Shown here one piece after another: positions 1 through 7,332 of a DNA stretch of 11,953 nt (positions are counted from its first letter, which is position 1; every line of letters begins with the position of its first letter). The position numbers and the translations under genes are program-made. The DNA is taken from the NCBI GenBank assembly GCA_021841795.1, contig JAKCDN010000049.1:1-11953 (forward strand), written 5' to 3'. The DNA comes from Acidobacteriota bacterium. GTDB taxonomy: Bacteria > Acidobacteriota > Terriglobia > Terriglobales > Acidobacteriaceae. The notes under the pieces were generated by a model. The model did not search any database. It was not told where the DNA came from and saw only the letters and a program-made list of their open reading frames with translations.

Positions 1-1731
1 GGACTGGCTGCTCAGACTGGTCGACGCCAGCGAGACGCCCGCCGCATCGGAGTAGCTGATCGTGGCCACGCCGCCCGTTCCGTTGCTGTCGGTCGAGATG
101 CCCACCACGCCGCTTCCGCCTCCGGTGGTCGTATCGGACACGCCGGCCGCGCTGGAGATGCCGATGCCGTAGTAGGCGGAGGAGGTTGTGTTCACCGCGG
201 TCAGCGTCTGGCCCGCCGCCGTATCGGTCAGCGTCGCCGGGGCGACGGAGTTGGCCGAGGTCAGGGTCAGGGTGGTTCCCGCACTGTTCAGCGATGCGCT
301 CACGCCGTAGTTGCCGTCGTTGATGGAGCTCTCCAGGGTTGACAGCGTCTCGGCATTGGCCACGGTGATCGTGTTGGTGCCGATGTTCAATACGCCGGCC
401 GCGGTCGGCGTGCCGGTGATGGTGGCAAGCGTGGTTGCGCTGGCGGTGCCGGAGGCCGTTGGCTGTCCCGACAGCGCCACGGTGTCGGTGCCCGTGCCGG
501 AGGCCGTCAGGGTGGCGGAGGTCTGTGCAACGCCGGCTTTGGAGCTGGACGAGGTGAAGACGATGTTGGCGTCATTGGTGCCGGGATTCACGTCGTATCC
601 CGCCGTCACTCCCCAGCCCTGCTGGTTGACGTAGGTTGCCAGGTTGGCAAGGGTGTCGGTCTGGTTGGCCGTGCCCAGCGTGATCGAGTGGCTCACGCCC
701 TGGGAGTCGGTGATGTTGAGCGTGCCCGCAAGCACGGCGCCCTGCGCGTCCGCCTGGCTGGTGTTGTTATTGATCGTCAGGGTTCCGATCTCGCCCACGC
801 CGTCGGTGCCGGCGGTGTTGGCGCCGATCTGCTTGCCGGTGATGATGATCCCCGTGTCGAGGCTGGAGGTCTTCAGCGTGCTGGTCTGCGCGCTCGCGGC
901 GGTCGCCGTCGCCACGGCTCCGCTGCCCGCTGACTGCGCTGTGCCGAAGGAGGCGTTCAGGCCCAGGCCGGAGTTGTTGATGGCGCTGATCAGGCCCTGC
1001 GCCGTATTCGCGTAGTTGGTTCCCTGGCCCACCGTGATATTGGCCGTAGCCTGCACCGCGGAACCGCTGGAGCCTTGCGTCATGTACCCGACCGTGATGG
1101 TCGTCGTGCCGTTCGTGCCGCCGGTGAGCGAATCGGTCAGTGCCGCATTCGTTCCCCCGTTGGACAGGTCGATGAACACGTTGCTCTGCCCGTTGCTGTA
1201 GGACATCTGGCCGTTGGTGTCGCCGATGTTGGTGCTCGACAGGGAGCGGATGCTCAACTGATCGATCGAGGAGCCCGACGAAGAGGAATCTCCGGTGTAG
1301 ATCGCCGTCTGCGAGTTGAAGACCTGCTCCTGGTTGTAGGTGGTGGTGGCGCCGATGTTGTTAATTTCCGACAGGATCGACTGGTACTCCTGGTTGGCCG
1401 CCAGATCCTGCGTCGAGTTCAGCGTGCCGTTCGAGGCCTCGGTGGCCAGCGTGACGGCGCGGTTCAGCAGGCTCGTCACCTGCGAGAGAGCGCCGTCGGC
1501 CACCTGCAGAAGGCCCACGCCCTCCGTCGCGTTCGTCGCCGATTGCGTCAGCGCCATCTGGTTGGCCTGCAATCCGTTCACCAGCGACAGGCCCGCCGCA
1601 TCGTCGGCGCCGGAGTTGATCTTGGAGCCCGAAGAAAGCTGTTGCAGCGTCGTCGACAGGCTGTTGTTCGTGTTGTTGAGATTGTTCTCCGCATACACCG
1701 CGGAGAGGTTATTCAAGACACCCAGGGACAT
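1..1731 (-). CDS. fliC: Flagellin (large, C-terminus beyond window)
   Basis: Structural subunit of the flagellar filament, exported by the flagellar type III system. I translated the minus strand from ATG at 1731 and it stays open for 577 codons to the window edge. The N-terminal D0/D1 coiled region is typical: QLSSGSKINSGADDAAGL at residues 31-48, then a long helix to about residue 140 with ATEGVGLLQVADGAL and NGT motifs. Residues ~150-560 form a Thr/Ser/Asn/Gly-rich variable region containing three IN-motif-like modules (around 250-261, 368-379, 469-480). The visible end, SYSDAAGVSLASTSLSSQS, looks like the approach to the C-terminal D1 helix, so roughly 100-130 residues are probably missing. 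Shine-Dalgarno AAGGAG (1743-1738) sits 6 nt before the start. A sigma-28-like promoter lies upstream. There is no signal peptide, as expected for type III export. The family assignment is secure. Confidence 0.95.
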   Translation of the reverse strand, partial: MSLGVLNNLSAVYAENNLNNTNNSLSTTLQQLSSGSKINSGADDAAGLSLVNGLQANQMALTQSATNATEGVGLLQVADGALSQVTSLLNRAVTLATEASNGTLNSTQDLAANQEYQSILSEINNIGATTTYNQEQVFNSQTAIYTGDSSSSGSSIDQLSIRSLSSTNIGDTNGQMSYSNGQSNVFIDLSNGGTNAALTDSLTGGTNGTTTITVGYMTQGSSGSAVQATANITVGQGTNYANTAQGLISAINNSGLGLNASFGTAQSAGSGAVATATAASAQTSTLKTSSLDTGIIITGKQIGANTAGTDGVGEIGTLTINNNTSQADAQGAVLAGTLNITDSQGVSHSITLGTANQTDTLANLATYVNQQGWGVTAGYDVNPGTNDANIVFTSSSSKAGVAQTSATLTASGTGTDTVALSGQPTASGTASATTLATITGTPTAAGVLNIGTNTITVANAETLSTLESSINDGNYGVSASLNSAGTTLTLTSANSVAPATLTDTAAGQTLTAVNTTSSAYYGIGISSAAGVSDTTTGGGSGVVGISTDSNGTGGVATISYSDAAGVSLASTSLSSQS

Positions 1732-1843
1732 GGGGTTCTCCTTGTTGGATGCGGTGATTTGCGGCCCTGCTCCGCCTGCGCCCCCCATCTTGTTTTGCCT
1801 GCGGGTGGTTGCTTCCGGTTCCAGGCCGTCGCATCTGGCCCCT

Positions 1844-1870
1844 TCTTCGGCGCCGCGATTTCGGACTTTA
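1844..1870 (-). promoter_or_regulatory. Sigma-28 (FliA) type promoter for flagellin
   Basis: Read on the minus strand, TAAAGTCC (1870-1863) is followed by 11 nt and GCCGAAGA (1851-1844). The E. coli FliA consensus is TAAAGTTT-N11-GCCGATAA, so each box matches 6 of 8 with exact spacing, including the TAAA and GCCGA cores. Transcription would begin near 1837, giving a leader of about 106 nt before the flagellin start at 1731. Flagellin genes are classic sigma-28 targets. The site is inferred from sequence only. Confidence 0.62.
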
Positions 1871-1927
1871 TGCGTTCCCCCTTTCTGTCCCGCACAGGAC
1901 ATTTCTCCACCGCCGCTTTTGCATTTT

Positions 1928-1954
1928 TTAACCTTTTCCCATCCCCGCCGATAA
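1928..1954 (+). promoter_or_regulatory. Sigma-28 (FliA) type promoter for flbD-motA-motB
   Basis: TTAACCTT (1928-1935), an 11-nt spacer, then GCCGATAA (1947-1954). The -10 box matches the FliA consensus 8 of 8 and the -35 box 5 of 8, with canonical spacing. Transcription would start near 1960, immediately before the AAAGGAG ribosome site (1962-1968) of flbD, so the leader would be very short (about 15 nt). Divergent from the flagellin promoter. Confidence 0.62.
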
Positions 1955-1975
1955 CTCCTCCAAAGGAGATTCGCC

Positions 1976-2281
1976 ATGATCGAGTTGACCCGCCTCAATG
2001 GCCGGACCATGGTCGTAAACAGCGATCTCATCAAAACCGCCGAAGCCTCTCCCGACACCATGCTCACGCTCATCAACGGAGAAAAACTCATCGTCCGCGA
2101 GCCCCTCGCCGAGGTCACGGAGAAGATCCTCGCCTATCGTGCGCGCCTGCTCGCCGTCGTCGCCCGCCGCCTGCAGAACTCCACCGGACTCGAACGCGTC
2201 GTCGCCCTCGCCGGCCTCGATCTCCGCCAGGATGCAACCGTACCGGCACCCTGCGCGCCTGCCGCCGGCCCGCGTCGGTAA
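1976..2281 (+). CDS. flbD: FlbD family flagellar protein
   Basis: Small cytoplasmic protein of the FlbD/SwrD family, usually encoded beside motA/motB or within flagellar operons. In Bacillus the homologue SwrD is linked to motor power. The first ~60 residues carry the family signature: MIELTRLNGRTMVVNSDLI, then EASPDTMLTLINGEKLIV and a closing helix around EVTEKI. The protein is 101 residues, longer than the usual 60-80, with an Arg/Ala/Pro-rich tail from about residue 65 that I cannot match to anything. ATG at 1976 is preceded by AAAGGAG with 7 nt spacing. It is first in a tight flbD-motA-motB operon behind a sigma-28-type promoter. The exact molecular role in this organism is unknown. Confidence 0.88.
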   Translation: MIELTRLNGRTMVVNSDLIKTAEASPDTMLTLINGEKLIVREPLAEVTEKILAYRARLLAVVARRLQNSTGLERVVALAGLDLRQDATVPAPCAPAAGPRR

Positions 2282-2317
2282 CCGGCGATCTCCACACCCG
2301 CACTCAAGGAGCAGAGC

Positions 2318-3091
2318 ATGGACAAGGCGAGCATCGGCGGCGCATTTCTGGCCCTCGCCGGCATCGTTGCCGGACTTCTGATCGAGGGCGGCAACCTGGG
2401 CCAGATCCTCCAGCCCACGGCTGCGCTCATCGTCTTCGGCGGCACCCTGGGCGCCGTCCTGCTGCAGTTTCCGCTCACCACCGTGGTCGCTGCCTTCCGC
2501 AGCCTCGGCTCTCTGTTCTTCGCGCCCCGCCGCCAGGAAGCCCAGCTCATTCACCAGCTCGTGGCCTTCGCCAACAAAGCCCGCCGCAGCGGCGTCGTCT
2601 CGCTCGACGCCGACCTCCAGGCCATTCAGGATCCCTTCCTCCGCCAAACCCTCATGCTCGCCGTCGACGGCACCGAGCCGGCCGACCTGCGCAATATCAT
2701 GCATGTCAGCCTCGAATCCATCACCGAGGAAGAGGAGCGCCTGCCCGCGGTCTTCGAGTCGGCCGGCGGCTTCTCGCCCACCATCGGCATCCTCGGCGCC
2801 GTCCTCGGCCTCATCCAGGTCATGCAGCACCTCGACAACATCAACGAGGTCGGCCGTGGCATCGCCGTGGCCTTCGTCGCCACAATCTACGGCGTCGGCA
2901 TCGCCAATCTCTTTTTCCTGCCCTTTGCCGGCAAGATGCGCCTGCGCATCCACGCCAGCCACCGCCGCCGCGAAATGATGCTCGAAGGCGTGATCGCCAT
3001 CCTCGAAGGCATCAATCCCCGCATCCTCGAAATCAAGCTCGCCGGATTCCTCGACGGCGGAAATCCCGTGCCCAGGGAGCGCGCCGCATGA
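2318..3091 (+). CDS. motA: Flagellar motor stator protein MotA (MotC-like)
   Basis: Inner-membrane stator subunit that, with MotB, conducts ions and turns the flagellar rotor. Four membrane segments are visible at about residues 5-22, 33-50, 148-170 and 182-203, with the large cytoplasmic loop between the second and third. Conserved features include PTAALIVFGGTLGAVLL (33-49), the conserved proline in GGFSPTIGILGA (P154, equivalent of E. coli P173) and P202 in FFLPFAGKMR (equivalent of P222). The N-terminus and GGTLGA region resemble Pseudomonas MotC more than classical MotA, from remembered sequences. Length (257) is normal. AAGGAG at 2306-2311 lies 6 nt before ATG. The stop overlaps the motB start (ATGA), indicating translational coupling. 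Confidence 0.94.
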   Translation: MDKASIGGAFLALAGIVAGLLIEGGNLGQILQPTAALIVFGGTLGAVLLQFPLTTVVAAFRSLGSLFFAPRRQEAQLIHQLVAFANKARRSGVVSLDADLQAIQDPFLRQTLMLAVDGTEPADLRNIMHVSLESITEEEERLPAVFESAGGFSPTIGILGAVLGLIQVMQHLDNINEVGRGIAVAFVATIYGVGIANLFFLPFAGKMRLRIHASHRRREMMLEGVIAILEGINPRILEIKLAGFLDGGNPVPRERAA

Positions 3092-3882
3092 GACGCCGAG
3101 TCCAGCGCAGCCGCGTCGGCCATGACCGCTGGCTGGTCTCCTATGCCGACTTCATCACCCTGCTCTTTGCCTTCTTCGTCGTCCTCTACGCCTTTGCGCG
3201 CGCTGACCAGAAAAAACAGGTCCAGGTCGCCCAGGCCATCGACACCGCCTTTCACGCCATGGGAGCATTTCCCGGCCGCGCCGCCGCCTCGCCGGCCGCG
3301 GCATCCGCGCCGCCGCTGAGCGTCGCGGCCGTGCAGCAATTCCTGCTCTCCGCGCAGGTCAGGGACGACCTCGATCGCATTCAGCACGACCTCGCTCTCG
3401 CTCTCGCCCCGGAGATCTCCCAGCATACCGTCGCGCTCGAGATGGGGCGCGACGGCCTCGTGATCAGCCTGCGCGAGGCCGGCTTCTTTGACTCCGGCTC
3501 CGCCATCCCCAAACCCGCAGCCCTCCCCGCGCTGCGCCGCATCGCCCGGCGTCTCGGCCCCACGCCCTACGACCTGCGCATCGAGGGCCACACGGACGAT
3601 GTGCCTATCCACAACCCCGCGTTCGACTCCAACTGGGAGCTCTCTGCCGCCCGCGCCACCCGCATCGCCCGCCTCATCCTGGAGATGAAGACCATCGCGC
3701 CTGACCGCATCTCCGCCGCCGGCTATGCCCAGTACCACCCCGTCGCCGGCAATGACACCGCCGAAGGCCGCGCCCGGAACCGCCGCGTCGATCTCGTCGT
3801 CCTCCCGCGCGTGCAGCTTGACGTTGCCCCTCCCGGCGCATCTTCCTCCGGTCTCTGGCGCAGGGTCACCGACGGCGATTGA
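3088..3882 (+). CDS. motB: Flagellar motor stator protein MotB (MotD-like)
   Basis: Stator partner of MotA; it anchors the stator to peptidoglycan. The 264-residue protein has a basic N-terminus, then RWLVSYADFITLLFAFFVVL (14-33), a single membrane segment. D21 lies at the position of the ion-carrying aspartate (E. coli MotB D32). A periplasmic OmpA-like peptidoglycan-binding domain follows, with IEGHTDDVPI (165-174), SNWELSAARA (181-190) and NRRVDLVV (231-238). The YADFITLLFAFFVV stretch is close to Pseudomonas MotD, so this is probably a MotCD-type stator; the coupling ion cannot be read from sequence. ATG at 3088 overlaps the motA stop, with GGGAG at 3075-3079 as ribosome site. The same frame is open far upstream by chance; family length and the ATGA overlap fix the start here. 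Confidence 0.94.
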   Translation: MRRRVQRSRVGHDRWLVSYADFITLLFAFFVVLYAFARADQKKQVQVAQAIDTAFHAMGAFPGRAAASPAAASAPPLSVAAVQQFLLSAQVRDDLDRIQHDLALALAPEISQHTVALEMGRDGLVISLREAGFFDSGSAIPKPAALPALRRIARRLGPTPYDLRIEGHTDDVPIHNPAFDSNWELSAARATRIARLILEMKTIAPDRISAAGYAQYHPVAGNDTAEGRARNRRVDLVVLPRVQLDVAPPGASSSGLWRRVTDGD

Positions 3883-4020
3883 AGGCCGCCGGGCGCGCGG
3901 CGTGAGCGCCATTCCCGCGTAGCCGTATCCTGTGGCCGCGGCACGCCGGCCGGGGATTGCCTGGCGCGCTCCTCGCACGCCGCTCTCGCGCCGCGAAGCG
4001 CAGAAAAGCCGCCAACTCCG
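3883..4020. other. Convergent gap motB / yjbQ with GC-rich dyads
   Basis: The 138 bp between two convergent stop codons contain GC-rich inverted repeats: GGCGC/GCGCC just after the motB stop, and GGCGCG/CGCGCC further on around 3962-3997. Neither has a clear run of T residues, so a canonical intrinsic terminator is not evident on either strand. No credible gene is seen here. Confidence 0.4.
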
Positions 4021-4437
4021 CTACTCCACCCCCAGCACCTTCACAATCGCGCGCTTGCGCCGCTGGCCTTCGAACTCCGCGTAGAAAACGCGCTGCCATG
4101 TGCCCAGATCGAGACGGCCGTTGGTCACCGGCAGCGTGGTCTCGTGATGCAGCAGCAGCGACTTCAAGTGCGCGTCGGCGTTGTCTTCGCCCGTCTGGTG
4201 GTGCTTGTAATCGGGCCGCGCGGGCGCTAACTCCTCCAGCCACTTCTCGATGTCCTCAATGAGCCCGCTCTCGTGATCGTTGACGTATATCGCCGCCGTG
4301 ATGTGCATCGGCGAAACAAAGCACAGGCCGTCTTTCACGCCGCTGCGGCGGACAATCTCCTCAACCTTGTCGGTGATGTGCACCATCTCGCGCCGCTTGC
4401 GCGTTTCAAACGTCAGATATTCTGTGTGGCTCTTCAC
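4021..4437 (-). CDS. yjbQ: YjbQ/UPF0047 family protein
   Basis: Small cytoplasmic protein of the YjbQ (UPF0047) family. Members form trimers with conserved histidines at a probable metal site, and some show weak thiamine-phosphate synthase activity; the physiological role is unsettled. With the GTG start at 4437 the protein has 138 residues, the normal family length. Signature segments are [15 protein letters not shown] (42-56), [15 protein letters not shown] (77-91) and [18 protein letters not shown] (109-126). The GTG is chosen because AAGGAG (4451-4446) lies 8 nt upstream and residues further upstream do not look like the family. It faces the DNA glycosylase gene divergently, 66 bp apart, and is convergent with motB. 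Confidence 0.9.
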   Translation of the reverse strand: MKSHTEYLTFETRKRREMVHITDKVEEIVRRSGVKDGLCFVSPMHITAAIYVNDHESGLIEDIEKWLEELAPARPDYKHHQTGEDNADAHLKSLLLHHETTLPVTNGRLDLGTWQRVFYAEFEGQRRKRAIVKVLGVE

Positions 4438-4445
4438 TGCAAAAT

Positions 4446-4451
4446 CTCCTT
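4446..4451 (-). promoter_or_regulatory. Ribosome site selecting the yjbQ GTG start
   Basis: AAGGAG on the minus strand, 8 nt before GTG at 4437. This decides the start: the open frame extends 39 codons further upstream, but only this position has a ribosome site and gives the family's usual length. Confidence 0.75.
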
Positions 4452-4503
4452 CGCCATGCCGCAGCGCGGCAAAATTCCTGCAAACCCTTATCCTAGATGA
4501 GCC

Positions 4504-5229
4504 GTGAACTCCCGCCCTGCATCCGATCCCGCGCAGCGTCTGCGCCGCATGCACGACTCCCTGCTGCGCGCCTACGGCCCTCAGCGCTGGTGGCCGGCCA
4601 GGACGCCGTTCGAGGTAATCCTGGGCGCGTACCTGACCCAGAACACCGCGTGGAAGGCCGTGGAGCGATCGCTCGCCAATCTCCGCGACGCCGGCGCTCT
4701 CACAATCGACGGCCTGCGCCGGGTTCCCTTGCCCAAACTGCGGCGGTTGATTCAGCCGTCCGGTTTCTACATGCGCAAGGCCCCGGCGCTCAAAGCGTTT
4801 GTCGCCATGCTGGACCGGGAGTTTGATGGATCGCTGGACAACCTCGCCGCGGTGCCGTCCCCCGCGCTGCGCCGGCGGCTTCTCGATCTACCGGGCGTTG
4901 GCCCCGAAACCGCCGATGCGATCCTGCTCTACGCGCTCGGCCACCCCGTCCCGGTCGCCGATGAATACCTGCGGCGCATCGCCGCGCGCCACCGCTTGCT
5001 CGATCCGGCTCCGGGCCGCGCCAAAATCTCTTACAACGAGCTGACCGCCCTCACGCTGCGCGCATTTGCCCGCGATCCCGGGCAAGATCACGCGCGGCTT
5101 TACAACGAGTTTCACGCCTTGACTGTCGCCGTCGGCAAGGCGCACTGCGGCACAGCCCCCCGCTGCCGCAACTGCCCGCTCGCTGCGGATTTGAACCACT
5201 GTCCCGGGTCGCCTCTTAGCGTAATCTGA
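4504..5229 (+). CDS. Endonuclease III-like DNA glycosylase (HhH-GPD)
   Basis: Base-excision repair glycosylase of the Nth superfamily, in the branch that includes 3-methyladenine glycosylase MagIII (COG2231 type). The helix-hairpin-helix is [16 protein letters not shown] (129-144) and the catalytic aspartate is D153 in VADEYLRR. Glu135 occupies the place of the catalytic lysine of E. coli Nth (K120), so base removal without beta-lyase activity is predicted. LTQNTAW (44-50) fits the MagIII-like branch. Four cysteines (C215, C221, C224, C233) could bind a 4Fe-4S cluster, but spacing is C-X5-C-X2-C-X8-C rather than Nth's C-X6-C-X2-C-X5-C. The GTG start at 4504 has no ribosome site; ATG at 4549 is an alternative. 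The lesion recognised cannot be told from sequence. Confidence 0.88.
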   Translation: MNSRPASDPAQRLRRMHDSLLRAYGPQRWWPARTPFEVILGAYLTQNTAWKAVERSLANLRDAGALTIDGLRRVPLPKLRRLIQPSGFYMRKAPALKAFVAMLDREFDGSLDNLAAVPSPALRRRLLDLPGVGPETADAILLYALGHPVPVADEYLRRIAARHRLLDPAPGRAKISYNELTALTLRAFARDPGQDHARLYNEFHALTVAVGKAHCGTAPRCRNCPLAADLNHCPGSPLSVI

Positions 5230-5236
5230 ATGCATC

Positions 5237-5542
5237 ATGAGTCCAACACCGCAACAGCCCCAGGTGAATCTCACCCAGACTGCCGATTACCGCGAATCCT
5301 ATGCCAACAGCGTGCAGGTGCGCGTCAGCGTATGGGACTTTCAGCTCGTCTTCGGCCTCGCCTCCAGTGAGACCCCGGATCAGGTGAACATCCGCAACCA
5401 CCAGGCCATCTTTCTCAGTCCCCAGCAGGCCAAAGCCTTATGGAACGTGCTCGGGCAGAACCTCGCGCAATATGAGCAGGCCTTCGGCGCCTTGAGCCTC
5501 GAGCCGAAAAGCCAGGGCTTTCCCAGCGGCCCGGTCAATTAG
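5237..5542 (+). CDS. DUF3467 family protein
   Basis: 101-residue protein matching the DUF3467 pattern, a small family of unknown function found in bacteria and archaea. The recognisable core is YANSVQVRVSVWDFQLVFG (22-40), followed by a HQAIFLSPQQAKALWNVLGQ segment (54-73) and a helical end. No signal peptide, membrane segment or catalytic motif is visible, so it is probably cytoplasmic. It starts 7 bp after the glycosylase gene on the same strand and may be co-transcribed, but no ribosome site precedes the ATG. A TAATCT hexamer ends 9 nt before the start, compatible with its own near-leaderless transcript. I do not assign a function. Confidence 0.8.
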   Translation: MSPTPQQPQVNLTQTADYRESYANSVQVRVSVWDFQLVFGLASSETPDQVNIRNHQAIFLSPQQAKALWNVLGQNLAQYEQAFGALSLEPKSQGFPSGPVN

Positions 5543-5555
5543 CCCATGATCTTTG

Positions 5556-5592
5556 GGCCGCCCGCTCACCCGGCGCGAACCGCTTGGCGGCC
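5556..5592 (+). terminator. Weak hairpin after DUF3467 gene
   Basis: GGCCGCC (5556-5562) and GGCGGCC (5586-5592) form a perfect 7-bp inverted repeat 14 bp after the DUF3467 stop. The loop is long (23 nt) and no T-run follows, so termination is only a possibility. The rest of the 148-bp gap to the glycosyltransferase gene shows nothing else clear. Confidence 0.2.
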
Positions 5593-5677
5593 GTTCAGTC
5601 CAATCGTTCGCGCCACCCATGCAGCGCCGCCCGTAGCCCGGCGCATGCACACACTCACGAGCTGAAAGCTGCTTTTC

Positions 5678-5683
5678 AAGGAG
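5678..5683 (+). promoter_or_regulatory. Ribosome site selecting a TTG start
   Basis: AAGGAG lies 7 nt before TTG at 5691 and supports the unusual TTG as the start of the glycosyltransferase. The next in-frame ATG (5742, residue 18 or 19) falls at the first membrane helix and would remove its N-terminal flank. Confidence 0.75.
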
Positions 5684-5690
5684 CGGGCTT

Positions 5691-7280
5691 TTGCGCCTCA
5701 GCAGAATCTTCAATCCGTGGCCCGATGCGCCGCTCCCGCTCTGGATGATCTTTCCGGTCATCTTCGTGGCCCTCTATCTCTCCCACATCACCCTCCTGCG
5801 CCTGCCCTACTACTGGGATGAGGCCGGCTATTACATCCCCGCGGCATGGGACTTCTTCCGCACCGGCTCGCTCATTCCCACCAGCACCCTCAGCAACGCC
5901 CATCCGCCCCTGCCCAGCGTCTACCTGGCCCTCTGCTGGAAGGCTTCGGGCTTCTTTCCTGACGTTACCCGCGAGGCCGTGCTCCTGGTGGCCACCCTCG
6001 GCTTGCTGGCGGTGTGGCGGCTCGCCATGCGCCTGGTCGGCGTCGCCTCCGTCGCTTTCTGGACCGTCCTGCTCACCGGCCTTTATCCCATCTGGTTCGC
6101 GCAGTGCACGCTCGCACACGCTGACATCTTTGCCGCCGCCTGCTCCCTCTGGGGGCTCAACTACGCGCTCCCCGACCGCGATCGCAAACCCTGGGCCGCC
6201 GCGCTCTGGTTCGCCGCCGCCGCTCTGTCAAAAGAAACCGCCATCGTCATCCCTCTTACCCTGGCCGCGCTCAACCTGGCCCTGGCATGCAAAAGCGCCG
6301 CCCTGCGCGCGCGGCTCCTGCGCGAGGCCGCCTGGCTCCTGAGCTGCGTGCTTCCCCTCGCGGCCTGGTACGCCTATCACTACGCCAGAACCGGCTTCAT
6401 CTTCGGCAATCCCCAGTTCCTGCTTTACAACGCCCAGTCCACCCTCACGCCGCTGCGCATCCTGGTGGCCTTCGGGCACCGCCTCCTGCACCTCACCGCG
6501 CACATGAATCTCTTTGTGCCCGTGGGAATGGCCCTGGCCGCGCTGCTCCTCGATCCCCGTCCCGGCGCCGAGGGACGCCGGCGCGCCTCGCTGGCTCCTC
6601 TCGTCGCGCTGCGCATCTTTCTGCTGCTCCTGGCCAATGCCTTGCTCTTCAGCGTTCTGGGCGGCGCGCTGCTCACGCGTTATCTGCTGCCCATGTATCC
6701 GCTGGTCCTGCTTCTGGCCGTCACCACGTTATACCGCCATGTGCCTTACTGGTTCGGGCTCGCGCTCCTGTCCGCGGCTGCCTTCATCGCCGCGCTCTTC
6801 GTCAATCCGCCCTACGGCTTCGCCCCGGAAGACAACCTCGCCTATGCCCACGTCGTGCGCATGCAGCAGGCCGGCATCGCGCAGCTCAACAGGCGCTATC
6901 CTGACGCGGTGGTGCTCACCGCCTGGCCCGTGAGCGACGAGCTCACAAAGCCCGAGCTCGGCTACGTCAAAAAGCCCTGGGACGTCTTCTCCATTCAGGA
7001 CTTCACCGCCGCTGAGATCGCCCGCGCCGCCGCCGAACCTGAAAAGTACTCGGCCGCCCTCGTCTTCTCCACCAAATACGATCCGCCCCGTCCCCTGCTC
7101 AGCCTCGGCGGCGAGGCCCTCGACGAGCGCTACTTCGGCCTCCACCACGATCTGCCGCCCGAGCGCATCGCCCGCGAGCTCAACGGCACGCTCGTCTGGG
7201 AGCGCCGCGACGCCGGCATGTGGATCGCCCTCATTCGCTTCAACCGCCAGGTCGAAGCCAGGCTCAACCCGCTCCCCTGA
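5691..7280 (+). CDS. GT39/ArnT-type membrane glycosyltransferase
   Basis: Multi-spanning inner-membrane protein of the PMT/ArnT fold (GT-C), which moves a sugar from a lipid-phosphate donor to protein, lipid A or another acceptor on the outer face of the membrane. The first loop carries the hallmark acidic pair in YYWDEAGYY (40-48; D43, E44), followed by HPPLPSVYLAL (71-81). AHADIFAAA (142-150) and LSKETAIVIPL (179-189) also fit the family. I count roughly ten hydrophobic segments up to about residue 370, then a ~150-residue soluble C-terminal part ending in QVEARLNPLP. The TTG start is set by AAGGAG at 5678-5683. It is 148 bp after the DUF3467 gene, so it probably has its own transcript. Donor and acceptor cannot be predicted. 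Confidence 0.85.
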   Translation: MRLSRIFNPWPDAPLPLWMIFPVIFVALYLSHITLLRLPYYWDEAGYYIPAAWDFFRTGSLIPTSTLSNAHPPLPSVYLALCWKASGFFPDVTREAVLLVATLGLLAVWRLAMRLVGVASVAFWTVLLTGLYPIWFAQCTLAHADIFAAACSLWGLNYALPDRDRKPWAAALWFAAAALSKETAIVIPLTLAALNLALACKSAALRARLLREAAWLLSCVLPLAAWYAYHYARTGFIFGNPQFLLYNAQSTLTPLRILVAFGHRLLHLTAHMNLFVPVGMALAALLLDPRPGAEGRRRASLAPLVALRIFLLLLANALLFSVLGGALLTRYLLPMYPLVLLLAVTTLYRHVPYWFGLALLSAAAFIAALFVNPPYGFAPEDNLAYAHVVRMQQAGIAQLNRRYPDAVVLTAWPVSDELTKPELGYVKKPWDVFSIQDFTAAEIARAAAEPEKYSAALVFSTKYDPPRPLLSLGGEALDERYFGLHHDLPPERIARELNGTLVWERRDAGMWIALIRFNRQVEARLNPLP

Positions 7281-7332
7281 TTTGCGCCGGATCGGCTGCG
7301 TCCCGCGCTGCCCTCTGGCGTGCGGCAGGCGT

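Noticed and set aside
1900..1975. Possible sigma-54 promoter before flbD (TTGCA at 1919-1923)
   Set aside because: No GG doublet at the required distance upstream; the sigma-28 match close by explains the region better.
1928..2962. 344-codon leftward frame opposite flbD and motA
   Set aside because: Asp/Glu/Gly-rich mirror of the coding strand; flbD and motA are unmistakable in the opposite direction.
1075..3087. Very long rightward open frame leading into motB
   Set aside because: Only the part from 3088 is MotB. The upstream translation is Arg/Pro-rich, runs antisense to flagellin and out of frame through flbD and motA; it is open because of high GC.
3866..4262. Small frames on both strands in and around the motB/yjbQ gap
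   Set aside because: Ala/Arg/Pro-rich, overlap recognised genes, and have no ribosome site or family resemblance.
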